From positions 744,001-808,000 of the forward strand of contig CBDCAI010000005.1 of assembly GCA_965213845.1 (NCBI GenBank): 64,000 nucleotides of DNA, given 5' to 3'. The first letter of the stretch is position 1. Each line of letters opens with the position of its first letter. Made by a program: the position numbers and the translations under genes. The notes beneath the pieces are model-generated. The model was not told the DNA's origin. It ran no database searches and was given only the letters and a program-made list of their open reading frames with translations. Shown in pieces: positions 42,712-51,297 of the stretch. The stretch comes from JBBROS01 sp965213845. Lineage in GTDB: Bacteria; Pseudomonadota; Alphaproteobacteria; Acetobacterales; Acetobacteraceae.

Positions 42712-43755
42712 TCAGCCCACCAGTCGCAGGAGTTCTGCCGGCCCGACCCCATCGAGGTTCAGGGCCGGCAGAAGGTCGTTCTCCGCGCGCAGGTCCCGAC
42801 CGGTCAGCGCGCAGAACATGGCGGACCCGGCGCTGTGCAGCGGGGTCGGCACGCCGGCCACCCGCCCCAGCCACTCCGTCGCGGCGATCCCGTACGGGAT
42901 GTCCTCGGTGATGTAGCGCGTATCCAGCGTCGTCGGCCCCATCGGCGCATCGCCCCGCGCGTCCACGGCGGCCGCCTGCTCCCACACCGGGCCCATCGGC
43001 ACCTGGAACGACAAATGGAAATGCTCCCGCAGGCTGCGGACCTGCACGCCGAACGCCGCCGCCAGCGACAGCCGCTCGGCATCCAGCGCCTCCATCAGCC
43101 GCCCGACGGCCGGCGTGATCGCCCAGTAGTTGCCCCAGGCCTCGCCCCGCTCCGCCCGCGTCAGGTTGCACAGCAGCATGCCCACATGGTTCTGCGGGTT
43201 GACGTTGCTCAGCTGTATCGCGACCAGGTTCGCCCGCGGCACGAACCGGTCCCCGAACAAGGCCCGGCACCGCGCCAGGCCAGCCTCTCCATCGCTCGGC
43301 ACCGCCGCCGCATCCACCTTGCTCCGCAGGTTCGACAGCGTGCATTGGGACGCCCCGGTCCGCCGCCCGGTCACCGCCGTCGTCCCCCACGCCACCACCG
43401 CCGCCCCGCATCCCCGGGCATCCAGCAGCCGCCGCAGATACAGCCCGCCCAACGACACGTGCGACCCGACGACCACCATCTGCCCCGGCTCCAGCACCGG
43501 CGCGATCGCCTCCATCAACCCCCGATGCGCCCAGCCCGGCACCGCGAACAGCACCGCCTCCGCCCCCCGCACCGCCTCCATCAGGTCCCGGCTCGACCGT
43601 GCCGCGAAACGCCCCGCGATCGCCCCCCGGCTCTCGATCTCGATCGCCCCATCTGCCCGAGTCGGCGACCACACCGTCGGCGCGTGCCCGTTCTGCGCCA
43701 GCAGCGCCGCGCTCCCGAGCCCGACTCCGCCCGCCCCCAGCACCGTCACGTCCAT
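42712..43755 (-). CDS. NAD/NADP octopine/nopaline dehydrogenase family protein
   Basis: A 347-residue dehydrogenase. The N-terminal Rossmann motif VTVLGAGGVGLGSAALLAQN is followed by GAEAVLFAVPGWAHRGLMEA and by the opine dehydrogenase catalytic domain (NPQNHVGMLLCNLTRAERGE, then DTRYITEDIPYGIAATEW, with a conserved His region). Enzymes of this family reductively join an amino acid and a keto acid, or run in reverse. The gene is divergent from an amino-acid importer, which suggests a link to a secondary amine amino acid. The substrate is not known. Confidence 0.75.
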   Translation of the reverse strand: MDVTVLGAGGVGLGSAALLAQNGHAPTVWSPTRADGAIEIESRGAIAGRFAARSSRDLMEAVRGAEAVLFAVPGWAHRGLMEAIAPVLEPGQMVVVGSHVSLGGLYLRRLLDARGCGAAVVAWGTTAVTGRRTGASQCTLSNLRSKVDAAAVPSDGEAGLARCRALFGDRFVPRANLVAIQLSNVNPQNHVGMLLCNLTRAERGEAWGNYWAITPAVGRLMEALDAERLSLAAAFGVQVRSLREHFHLSFQVPMGPVWEQAAAVDARGDAPMGPTTLDTRYITEDIPYGIAATEWLGRVAGVPTPLHSAGSAMFCALTGRDLRAENDLLPALNLDGVGPAELLRLVG

Positions 43756-43794
43756 GCAGCCCTCCCTGTTTGCGCCCATCGGGGAAGCGTGGAA

Positions 43795-43816
43795 CCATCC
43801 CGCATCCTTGGGATGG
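43795..43816 (+). promoter_or_regulatory. hairpin in the leader of the amino-acid importer operon
   Basis: CCATCCC, 8-base loop, GGGATGG: a perfect 7-bp stem 11 bases before the start of the binding-protein gene, ending at its GGAG ribosome site. It could limit translation or be a processing signal. The effect is an inference. Confidence 0.35.
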
Positions 43817-43827
43817 AGCGTAGCGGG

Positions 43828-44715
43828 ATGCAGGTGTGCAGGCGATGGCTGCTGGTGGCGCTGATGGCCGTCTCCGGCACGGCGGGTCTGGTCCAGACTG
43901 CGGCGTACGCCCAGGACAGCGACCTCATCCTCGCCAAGCTCCGCGCCACCAACGCCGTCACGATGGGCTATCGGGAGACGATTCCCCCTACCAGCTTCCT
44001 CGATGAGCAGCAGAAGCCCGCCGGCTACGCGGTCGATTTCTGCCACCGCATCCTGGACGCCATCAAGACCGAGCTGAAGCTGCCGGCGCTGAAGATCAAC
44101 TACGTCCCCGTCACCCTGCAGACCCGCCAGGCCCTGGTGGCCAACGGCACGGTCGACATCGAGTGTGGCGGCACCGTCAACACCTGGGCCCGCAGCCGCC
44201 AGGTCGACTTCACCCCCGTCACCTTCGTCGCCAGCAGCCAGATGCTGGCCCTGAAGGCCTCGGGGATCGCCGCCTTCAAGGACCTGTCCGGCAAGGTCGT
44301 CGCCGTCGTCACCAGCGGCAGCGGCGAGCCCGAGATCAAGGAGATCATCGAGCACGAGAAGCTGCAGAACGTGCGCATCCTGCCGGTCGAGGACCACGCC
44401 GCGGGCCTGATCGCCGTCGAGAGCCGCCGGGCCGACGTGTACTACAGCGACAACTCCGCCTTCTTCGGCCTGGTGAAACAGAGCCGCCGGCCCGAGGCGC
44501 TCGCCATCGTCGGGCCGGAATACGGCTACTCGCCGCAAGGCTTCATGATCCCCAAGAACAACCCGGCCTTCCTCTGGATGGTCGATCACCAGATGGCCCG
44601 CATGTTCAAGTCGGGCGAGGCTCAGGCCCTGTTCGACAAGTGGTTCGGCCCCTTCGGCCTGGGCGTCGGGCCCCGTCTGCGTGCCGCGTGGGACACGGCG
44701 ACGCTGCCGGAGTAG
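43828..44715 (+). CDS. polar amino-acid ABC transporter substrate-binding protein (GltI-like)
   Basis: A 295-residue periplasmic protein with signal peptide (RRWLLVALMAVSGTAGLVQT, cleavage near AYAQ). The mature part is GltI/type 3 solute-binding fold: MGYRETIPPTSFLDEQQKPA, GYAVDFCHRILDAIKTELKL, VDIECGGTVNTWARSRQVDF (the ECG-x-T-N motif of glutamate/aspartate binders) and YSPQGFMIPKNNPAF. Likely ligands are glutamate, aspartate or related amino acids. An in-frame ATG at 43813 is an alternative start. Leads a four-gene importer operon. Confidence 0.9.
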   Translation: MQVCRRWLLVALMAVSGTAGLVQTAAYAQDSDLILAKLRATNAVTMGYRETIPPTSFLDEQQKPAGYAVDFCHRILDAIKTELKLPALKINYVPVTLQTRQALVANGTVDIECGGTVNTWARSRQVDFTPVTFVASSQMLALKASGIAAFKDLSGKVVAVVTSGSGEPEIKEIIEHEKLQNVRILPVEDHAAGLIAVESRRADVYYSDNSAFFGLVKQSRRPEALAIVGPEYGYSPQGFMIPKNNPAFLWMVDHQMARMFKSGEAQALFDKWFGPFGLGVGPRLRAAWDTATLPE

Positions 44716-44745
44716 GACGGCGGACGCAGGCCGGGGCGCCGGCCG

Positions 44746-45438
44746 TTGAACTATCGCTGGGACTGGGGGGTCCTGCTCCGCGCGCCCTATGCCGAGTGGC
44801 TCCTGTCGGGCCTCGGCTCCACCCTGCTGGTCGCGGTCGGCACCTGGATCGTGGCGATGGGCCTCGGCCTTCCGCTGGGGATCGTGTCGCGTCTTCCGGG
44901 GCGGTGGGGCAGGGCAGGGGTCGTCCTGTTCGTCGAGCTGTTCCGCGCCGTCCCGCCGCTGGTCCAGCTGTTCCTCTGGTATTTCGTCGTCCCCGACCTG
45001 CTGCCCGACCGCTTGGGCCTGTGGGTCAAGCGCGACCTGCCGGACCCCGAGATCTGCACCGCCTGCCTTGCCCTGGGGCTGTTCGCCGCCGCCCGGGTCG
45101 CGGAACAGGTCCGCGCCGGCCTGATCGCGATCGAGGCGCGGCTGCTGCCCACCGCGCTCGCATCCGGCCTGCGGCCCGCCCAGGCCTTCCGTCTCGTGCT
45201 GCTGCCGCTGGCGCTGCGCCGCCTCGTGCGGCCGCTCGCCGGCGAGAGCCTCGTCATCCTCAAGCTGTCCTCGCTCAGCCTCACCATCGGCGTCCTGGAG
45301 CTGACCGCGCAGAGCCGGCACGTCGAGAACGTCACCTTCCAGGGCTTCGAGGCCTTCGCCGCCGCGACCGTCGCCTACCTGGTGCTCGGCCTGGCGCTGG
45401 CCGCCGGCTTCGCCGCCCTGGCCCGCCGCACCGCATGA
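44746..45438 (+). CDS. amino-acid ABC transporter permease (GltJ-like)
   Basis: A 230-residue permease of the HisMQ/GltJK type with N-terminal LLRAPYAEWLLSGLGSTLLV, the VELFRAVPPLVQLFLWYFVV segment and the EAA-type loop ALASGLRPAQAFRLVLLPLA. The only sensible start is TTG 44746, as an ATG is absent before the first membrane helix. Confidence 0.85.
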   Translation: MNYRWDWGVLLRAPYAEWLLSGLGSTLLVAVGTWIVAMGLGLPLGIVSRLPGRWGRAGVVLFVELFRAVPPLVQLFLWYFVVPDLLPDRLGLWVKRDLPDPEICTACLALGLFAAARVAEQVRAGLIAIEARLLPTALASGLRPAQAFRLVLLPLALRRLVRPLAGESLVILKLSSLSLTIGVLELTAQSRHVENVTFQGFEAFAAATVAYLVLGLALAAGFAALARRTA

Positions 45439-46112
45439 TGCCGGCCTTCGCCGCCGTGCCGTGGTTCGACACGGCGGTCGTCTTGCGCAACCTGCCCTTC
45501 CTCGCGCAGGGCCTGGCGCTCAGCCTGCTGCTGGTTCTCGTCGCCACCGCCGGTGGCCTCGTGCTGGGCACCCTGCTCGCCTGCCTTCGCGCCTACGGCC
45601 CGGCCCCGCTCCGCGCCGCCGCCGCCGCCTACATCGCCGTCATGCGCGCGCTGCCGCTCATCCTCGTGCTCTTCTGGTTCTATTTCCTCGTCCCGCTCCT
45701 TCTCGGCCGCCCCGTCGGCGCGCTCGCCTCCGCCCTCACGGCCTTCGTCCTGTTCGAGGCCGCGTTCTATGCCGAGATCGTCCGGGCCGGGCTCGAGGGC
45801 ATCCGGCCCGGCCAGCGCGAAGCCGCCCTCGCCTCCGGTCTCCGCCCCTTTCAGGCCCTCCGCCTGGTCCTGCTGCCGCAGGCCGCGCGCGCCATGGGTC
45901 CCCTGGTGCTCAACCAAGTGGTGCTGGTGTTCCAGGACACCTCGCTCGTCTACGTCGTCAGCCTGCGGGACCTTCTGACCACCGCCAACATCGTCGCCAC
46001 CCGCGACGGCCGGGCGCTCGAGATGTTCTCCACCGTGGCCCTGGTCTACCTCGCCATCTGCCTGCCCGCCGCCCTGCTCCTGCGTCACGCCATGCACGCC
46101 CGCACCGCATGA
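45435..46112 (+). CDS. amino-acid ABC transporter permease (GltK-like)
   Basis: A 225-residue permease, second of the pair, with FLAQGLALSLLLVLVATAGG, YIAVMRALPLILVLFWFYFL and EAA-type loop EAALASGLRPFQALRLVLLP. ATG overlaps the upstream stop (ATGATG). It forms a heterodimeric channel with the previous gene product. Confidence 0.9.
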   Translation: MMPAFAAVPWFDTAVVLRNLPFLAQGLALSLLLVLVATAGGLVLGTLLACLRAYGPAPLRAAAAAYIAVMRALPLILVLFWFYFLVPLLLGRPVGALASALTAFVLFEAAFYAEIVRAGLEGIRPGQREAALASGLRPFQALRLVLLPQAARAMGPLVLNQVVLVFQDTSLVYVVSLRDLLTTANIVATRDGRALEMFSTVALVYLAICLPAALLLRHAMHARTA

Positions 46113-46837
46113 TCAGCCTGCGCGCCGTCGGCAAGCGCTTCGGCGCCACGGCCGTCCTGCAGGACTGTTCCGCCGAGGTCGCCCGGGGCGAGGTCGTCGC
46201 CGTGTGCGGGCCCTCCGGCAGCGGGAAAAGCACGCTGGTGCGCTGCATCAACGGCCTCGAACCCTTCCAGCAGGGCGAGATCCTGGTCGACGGCGTCTCC
46301 GTCGGCGCCCGCGGCACCGACCTGCCGGCCCTGCGGCGCCGGGTCGGCATGGTGTTCCAGTCGTTCGACCTCTATCCGCACATGGACGTGCTGGCCAATG
46401 TCAGCCTGGCCCAGGTGCACGCCCTGGGCCGCAGCCGGGCGGAAGCCGACGAACGCTCCGCCGCGCTGCTGCGCCGCGTCGGCCTCGCGGACCACATCCG
46501 GGCCCGCCCGGCGCAGCTGTCCGGCGGCCAGCAGCAGCGCGTCTGCATCGCCCGCGCCCTCGCGCTCGACCCGGCCGCCATGCTGTTCGACGAACCTACC
46601 AGCGCCCTCGACCCCGAGCGGGTCGGCGAGGTCATGGACGTCATGCGCGCGCTCGCCGAGGGCGGCATGACGATGCTCGTCGTCACCCACGAGATGGCGT
46701 TCGCCCGGCAGGTGGCAAACCGCGTGCTGTTCATGGACCAGGGCCGCATCCTGGAAGACACTCCCAGCGCCGCCTTCTTCGACACGCCCCGCACCGACCG
46801 CGCCCGCCTGTTCCTCGCCCGCGTCCTCCGCAGCTAG
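46109..46837 (+). CDS. amino-acid ABC transporter ATP-binding protein (GltL-like)
   Basis: A 242-residue ATPase of the PAAT group: Walker A GPSGSGKST (residues 34-42), VGMVFQSFDLYPHMDVLANV Q-loop, LSGGQQQRVCIARALALDPA signature, Walker B AMLFDEPTSALDPERVGEV and VVTHEMAFARQVANRVLFMD. ATGA overlap with the permease. The operon is complete. Its end overlaps the convergent Nudix gene. Confidence 0.9.
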   Translation: MISLRAVGKRFGATAVLQDCSAEVARGEVVAVCGPSGSGKSTLVRCINGLEPFQQGEILVDGVSVGARGTDLPALRRRVGMVFQSFDLYPHMDVLANVSLAQVHALGRSRAEADERSAALLRRVGLADHIRARPAQLSGGQQQRVCIARALALDPAAMLFDEPTSALDPERVGEVMDVMRALAEGGMTMLVVTHEMAFARQVANRVLFMDQGRILEDTPSAAFFDTPRTDRARLFLARVLRS

Positions 46838-47619
46838 GCCTCGGACGAACCCGGCAGCAGCCCCCGGCGCCGGAACAGCTCGATCAGCACCAGGTTCACG
46901 TTGAACTTGAAGTCGTCCGTCTCCCGCACCCGCGCCAGCACCGCGGGCAGGGGCCACAACTCGAACGCCTCCACCTCCCCGTCCCGCGCCTCCGGCACGA
47001 AGCTGTCGGGCAGCACCACGTCGTAACAGTGCAGCCGGTCACGCCGCAGCCCCTCCGGCCGTTCCAGCGCGTAGTCCACGATCCCGACGGGCTGTGCTGC
47101 CGTCAGCAGGGACGCCGGCAGGCCCGCCTCCTCCAGCGCCTCCTTCTCCAGCGTCTCGGCCGGGCCCAGGCCGGCCGGGACGCCGCCCGCCACTAGGTGG
47201 TCCAGCTTGCCCGGGTCCAGCAGCTTGTCCCGGGCCCGCCGCGCCACCCACAGCCAGTCCTGCCCGTCCCGCTCCACCAGCGCGTTCAGGTGCACCCCCG
47301 TCGCCCGCACGCCGAAGCCCGGCAGCGCCCCCCGGTCGATCTGGGACAGCACCGGCCCCTCCGGCGCGGCCCGCACGTCGAACGCCTCGTCCCGCCAGCG
47401 GAAGTGTCCGGCCTCCGCCAGCGCCTTCGCGGCCACCGGCAGGCCCGCCGCCGTGAGCGCCATCCCGCCCGGCACCAACGTCCCGCCGAGGTCCAGCAGC
47501 GGCGCGCGCAACGCCGGGTCGAGCCACCCGACCGGGTGCCCCGCGACATGAAGCGGCACCCGCCCGCCCGGCAGAACCGCGTTGTTGCAGGCAGCGATGT
47601 GGCGATAGATCGGATCCAT
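46834..47619 (-). CDS. Nudix hydrolase with DUF4743 domain
   Basis: A 261-residue protein. N-terminal ~120 residues are DUF4743 (YRHIAACNNAVLPGGRVPLH, RWRDEAFDV); the C-terminal part contains the Nudix box GGVPAGLGPAETLEKEALEE. This architecture is that of Tnr3-type enzymes linked to thiamine diphosphate-related pyrophosphate hydrolysis; the substrate here is inferred. ATG 47619 is chosen because the family sequence begins with it. Confidence 0.85.
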   Translation of the reverse strand: MDPIYRHIAACNNAVLPGGRVPLHVAGHPVGWLDPALRAPLLDLGGTLVPGGMALTAAGLPVAAKALAEAGHFRWRDEAFDVRAAPEGPVLSQIDRGALPGFGVRATGVHLNALVERDGQDWLWVARRARDKLLDPGKLDHLVAGGVPAGLGPAETLEKEALEEAGLPASLLTAAQPVGIVDYALERPEGLRRDRLHCYDVVLPDSFVPEARDGEVEAFELWPLPAVLARVRETDDFKFNVNLVLIELFRRRGLLPGSSEA

Positions 47620-47711
47620 CCGCCTGATATGGCCAGCCCCGACCGCCCCGCCACCCTGCCCGGCACACACCCGGGCTTTGCATGCGCGCCCGGAGCCGCC
47701 ACATAGGGGTC

Positions 47712-49613
47712 ATGCGACCTGCCGACACCAGCCCGCCCGTGATGCACTCCACCCGGAGCGGCCTCCAGACCATCCGCTCCCTGATGCCCTACATGTGGCC
47801 GAAGGGCGAACCCGTGGCCCGGCTCCGCGTCGCCAGCGCCGTCGTCCTGCTCGTGCTCGCCAAGGTCGCGACCGTCTACATCCCGCTCGTATACAGCCAC
47901 GCCGTCGATGCGCTCTCGCCCAAGGGTTCCGTCATTGCGGTCCCCATGGCGCTCATCGCCGCCTACGCGCTGCTGCGCGTCGCCTCCGCGGGGTTCGCCG
48001 AAATGCGCGACGCGGTGTTCGCCGCCGTCCAGCAGCGCACCATCCGCAAGGTCGCGCTGCAGACCTTCAAGCACCTGCACGCCCTCTCGCTGCGCTTCCA
48101 CCTGGACCGCCAGACCGGCGGCCTGTCCCGCGCGCTCGAACGCGGCACCGGCGGCATCGAGGCCGTGCTGCGGCTCGCCGTGTTCAACATCCTGCCGACC
48201 CTGTTCGAGGTCCTGCTCGTCACCGCCATCCTGTGGCACCTGTTCGACTGGCGGTTCGCCGCGGTCACCCTCGTCGCCGTCGTGCTGTATGTCGGGTTCA
48301 CCGTCGGGTTCACCGACTGGCGGGTCCGCTTCCGCCGGACGATGAACGAGATGGACAGCGACGCGCAGACCAAGGCGATCGACAGCCTGCTCAACTTCGA
48401 GACGGTCAAGTATTTCGGCAACGAGGCGCACGAGGCAAGCCGGTTCGACGCCGCCCGTGCCCGTTACGAGCGGGCCGCGGTCAAAAGCCAGGTCACGCTC
48501 AACATGCTGAACCTGGGCCAGGCGTTCATCATCGCCGCGGGCCTCGGGCTCGTGATGCTGATGGCCGCCCAGGGCGTGCAGGCCGGCACCATCACCGTGG
48601 GCGGCTTCGTCCTGGTCAACACCTACCTGATGCAGCTGTACGGCCCGCTCAACTTCCTGGGCTTCGTCTACCGCGAGATCAAGCAGGGGCTGGTCGACAT
48701 GGAAAGCATGTTCCAGCTGATGGATGTCGGCCAGGAAGTCGCCGACCGGCCCACCGCCCGCCCGCTGCCGGCCCGCCTGCTGCCGGCCCGCCTGCTGCCG
48801 CACGACCTCCAGCCCGGTTCCGGCAGCAACGAGGCGGCCGGGACCGTCGCCTTCGACGACGTGCAGTTCGGCTACAACCCCAACCGCGCCATCCTCAAGG
48901 GCGTCAGCTTCTCCGCCGTCGCCGGCTCCAAGCTCGCCATCGTGGGGCCGACGGGCGCCGGGAAGTCCACCATCAGCCGCCTGCTGTTCCGCTTCTACGA
49001 CGTGACCGCCGGCGCCGTGCGGATCGACGGGATCGACGTCCGTGACCTGACCCAGGCCAGCCTGCGCGCCGCGATCGGCGTCGTGCCGCAGGACACCGTG
49101 CTGTTCAACGACACCATCGCCTACAACATCGCCTATGGCCGCCCCGGCGCCACCCAGGCCGAGATCGAGGAGGCCGCGCGCCTCGCCCAGGTCCACGACT
49201 TCGTCCTGCGCCTGCCCGAGGGCTACGCCACCCGCGTTGGCGAGCGCGGCCTGAAGCTGTCGGGCGGCGAGAAGCAGCGCGTCGCCATCGCCCGCACCAT
49301 CCTGAAGGACCCGCGCATCCTGATCCTGGACGAAGCCACCAGCGCGCTCGACACCCGCACGGAACGGGACATCGAGACGGCCCTCCGCACGGTCGCGCAG
49401 GACCGCACGACCCTCGTCATCGCCCACCGGCTGTCCACGGTGGTGGACGCCGACGAGATCCTGGTGCTCGACGAAGGCCGGGTCGCGGAGCGCGGGACCC
49501 ACGCCTCGCTTCTGGCGCAGGGCGGCCTCTATGCCCGCATGTGGGCCCTTCAGGCCGAGCAGCAGGCCGTGCAGCACGAGGTCGAGGCGGAACCCGCACT
49601 CGCCGCGAATTGA
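47712..49613 (+). CDS. ATM1-type ABC exporter (fused membrane and ATPase domains)
   Basis: A 633-residue half-transporter. Residues ~30-330 hold six membrane helices (LRVASAVVLLVLAKVATVYI; the family signature LNFETVKYFGNEAHEASRF; VNTYLMQLYGPLNFLGFVYR). The ATPase domain follows, with Walker A VGPTGAGKSTI around residue 411, LSGGEKQRVAIARTILKDPR, and LILDEATSALDTRTERDIE. The ATM1/HMT1 family exports glutathione-linked sulfur or metal species. A short repeat (LPARLLPARLLP) lengthens the linker. An alternative start is ATG 47742. Confidence 0.9.
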   Translation: MRPADTSPPVMHSTRSGLQTIRSLMPYMWPKGEPVARLRVASAVVLLVLAKVATVYIPLVYSHAVDALSPKGSVIAVPMALIAAYALLRVASAGFAEMRDAVFAAVQQRTIRKVALQTFKHLHALSLRFHLDRQTGGLSRALERGTGGIEAVLRLAVFNILPTLFEVLLVTAILWHLFDWRFAAVTLVAVVLYVGFTVGFTDWRVRFRRTMNEMDSDAQTKAIDSLLNFETVKYFGNEAHEASRFDAARARYERAAVKSQVTLNMLNLGQAFIIAAGLGLVMLMAAQGVQAGTITVGGFVLVNTYLMQLYGPLNFLGFVYREIKQGLVDMESMFQLMDVGQEVADRPTARPLPARLLPARLLPHDLQPGSGSNEAAGTVAFDDVQFGYNPNRAILKGVSFSAVAGSKLAIVGPTGAGKSTISRLLFRFYDVTAGAVRIDGIDVRDLTQASLRAAIGVVPQDTVLFNDTIAYNIAYGRPGATQAEIEEAARLAQVHDFVLRLPEGYATRVGERGLKLSGGEKQRVAIARTILKDPRILILDEATSALDTRTERDIETALRTVAQDRTTLVIAHRLSTVVDADEILVLDEGRVAERGTHASLLAQGGLYARMWALQAEQQAVQHEVEAEPALAAN

Positions 49614-49623
49614 GGACGCCCGG

Positions 49624-49866
49624 ATGAGCACCATCGACCCCCCCGCCGATCTGAGCCATGCCGGCGCCGTCGTCGACAAGGCCATCGAGTACATGCTCGG
49701 CCAGAAGCTGTCGCCCATCGCCGTCGCGTCGGCGCTTCTCGGCGGCTCCCTCGGCCTGCTGGCGCGGAGCATGGGCGACGACTCGATCGTCCAGGTGCTG
49801 GAGAACGCCATGTCGAGCGTCCGCTCCGGCGAGCTGCGCGCCGAATACGGCGAACCGCACCACTGA
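49624..49866 (+). CDS. small conserved hypothetical protein
   Basis: An 80-residue protein, 10 bases after the ATM1-type gene and therefore probably in the same operon. One amphipathic/hydrophobic helix (KLSPIAVASALLGGSLGLLA) is followed by a polar helix (SIVQVLENAMSSVRSGELRA). No known family recognised. Confidence 0.65.
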   Translation: MSTIDPPADLSHAGAVVDKAIEYMLGQKLSPIAVASALLGGSLGLLARSMGDDSIVQVLENAMSSVRSGELRAEYGEPHH

Positions 49867-49994
49867 CGGCCACCGCCGACACCCTGCCCTTGACCAACCC
49901 ACCCCCGACCGCCATAACGCGCCCCTCGACCGACGGGGCCTCCGCCCCGCACCCGTTCACGTCCCGCCCTCCGCCATCGATCAGGATCATCACC

Positions 49995-50309
49995 ATGTCT
50001 CGTCGCTGCCAGTTCACGGGCAAGGGCGTTCAGTCTGGCAACAACGTCAGCCACGCCAACAACAAGACCCGTCGCCGCTTCCTGCCCAACATGCAGCAGA
50101 CCTCGCTGGTGTCCGACATCCTGGGCACCACCGTCCGCGTCCGCCTGACCACCCACGCCATGCGCACCATCGAGCATAATGGCGGCCTCGACAGCTTCCT
50201 GCTCGGCACGCCCAACCGGAACCTTCCGGAGGAGGCGCAGGTGCTGAAGCGCCGCCTGGTGCGTTGCAGCGCCAAGCGCGCCGCCGCCGCGCCGGCTGCC
50301 GCCGTCTAG
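49995..50309 (+). CDS. rpmB: large ribosomal subunit protein bL28
   Basis: A 104-residue bL28 protein of alphaproteobacterial length: MSRRCQFTGKGVQSGNNVSH, ANNKTRRRFLPNMQQ, then a basic C-terminus (QVLKRRLVRCSAKRAAAAPA). An AGGA ribosome site precedes the ATG; the 128 bases upstream probably hold its promoter. Confidence 0.95.
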   Translation: MSRRCQFTGKGVQSGNNVSHANNKTRRRFLPNMQQTSLVSDILGTTVRVRLTTHAMRTIEHNGGLDSFLLGTPNRNLPEEAQVLKRRLVRCSAKRAAAAPAAAV

Positions 50310-50328
50310 CCAGACGATCCTCCTCCGT

Positions 50329-50351
50329 GATCGCCCCCCTTCGGGGTGATC
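50329..50351 (+). terminator. hairpin after rpmB
   Basis: GATCGCCCC, loop CCTTC, GGGGTGATC: a 9-bp stem with one G-U pair 19 bases after the rpmB stop. It has no U-run, but position and strength fit a terminator. It ends just before the next gene's start. Confidence 0.5.
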
Positions 50352-50358
50352 CGGGAGC

Positions 50359-51282
50359 GTGATCGGCGGGATGGTGCGGGACATGGTCCCCTTGCTGCTG
50401 AAGCGGTTCGGACCCAGAGTCCGGTTCCGCCCGGTGTCACCGCCCGCCTCGCTGCTGGTGCGCCTGCCCGACAACCGCAGCCTCGCGGTCGAGGAGTATG
50501 GAGACCCCGGCGGACCCCCCGTCTTCTACTTCCACGGCTGGCCCGCCTCCCGGCTGGAGGCCGGGTTGATCCCCGGACTGCCGGTGCGTCTGCTGGCCTT
50601 CGACCGGCCGGGCTATGGCCGGTCCACCCCGCATCCCGGGCGCACTCTGCTGGACTGGGGCAGGGATGTCGCCGTCGTCGCCGACCGGCTTGGGCTCCGC
50701 CGCTTCCACGTGGTCGGCCTGTCGGGCGGCGGCCCCTATGCGGTCGCCGCCGCACACGCCATGCCCGACCGCGTCCGCAGCATGGCCCTGGTCAGCCCCG
50801 TGCCGCCCGCCGACCACGTCCCGCACCGCACGCCCGGCATCGGCCATCTGTTCCGCCTCGGCCGCCACCCCCGGCTGGCCCACCGCCTGTTCGCCGTCGC
50901 CCGGCCGCTGCTGCGCCAGCGCATCATCACGCCGCGCACTGTGGTCGGCCGCAACCTGCCGGCCGCCGACCGCGTCGTCATGACCCGGACCCTCATGGCG
51001 GGCCTGGGTGCCGTCTGGCGCGAGGGGTTCCGCCGGGGCATCCACGGGGCCCTGTCCGACGCCCAGGTCTATGCCCGCCCCTGGGGCATCGACCTCGCCC
51101 GCATCGCCGTCCCGACCAGCCTCTGGTCAGGGACCGCCGACAGCCTGGTTCCGGAACCCGCGCTCGAGCCCTACCGCGCCATCCCCGGCATCCGCTGGCA
51201 CATGCTGCCCGACGAGGGTCACTACTCCCTGGCGCTGCGCCATGCCCACGCCATCCTGAGCGAACTCGTCGGCCCCATGTAA
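50359..51282 (+). CDS. alpha/beta hydrolase family protein
   Basis: A 307-residue hydrolase: oxyanion segment VFYFHGWPASRLEAGL, nucleophile elbow GLSGGGPYAVA, acid residue in WSGTADSLVP and final histidine in LPDEGHYSLALRHA. The family includes esterases, lipases and peroxidase-like enzymes; substrate unknown. GTG 50359 has a GGGAG element close by; ATG 50371 is an equally possible start. It converges on the HNH gene. Confidence 0.8.
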   Translation: MIGGMVRDMVPLLLKRFGPRVRFRPVSPPASLLVRLPDNRSLAVEEYGDPGGPPVFYFHGWPASRLEAGLIPGLPVRLLAFDRPGYGRSTPHPGRTLLDWGRDVAVVADRLGLRRFHVVGLSGGGPYAVAAAHAMPDRVRSMALVSPVPPADHVPHRTPGIGHLFRLGRHPRLAHRLFAVARPLLRQRIITPRTVVGRNLPAADRVVMTRTLMAGLGAVWREGFRRGIHGALSDAQVYARPWGIDLARIAVPTSLWSGTADSLVPEPALEPYRAIPGIRWHMLPDEGHYSLALRHAHAILSELVGPM

Positions 51283-51297
51283 CCAGGCGCGCCAGCC

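Noticed and set aside
42014..43829. Sequence GCGTAGCGGGAT seen twice (42014 and 43818) as a possible dispersed regulatory repeat
   Set aside because: Only 12 bases, two copies and no symmetry or shared context; likely chance in GC-rich DNA.
47286..50474. 1062-codon open frame on the minus strand
   Set aside because: Antisense to the ATM1-type exporter and rpmB, with no domain-like sequence except where it runs into a frame of the Nudix gene. A GC-driven shadow.
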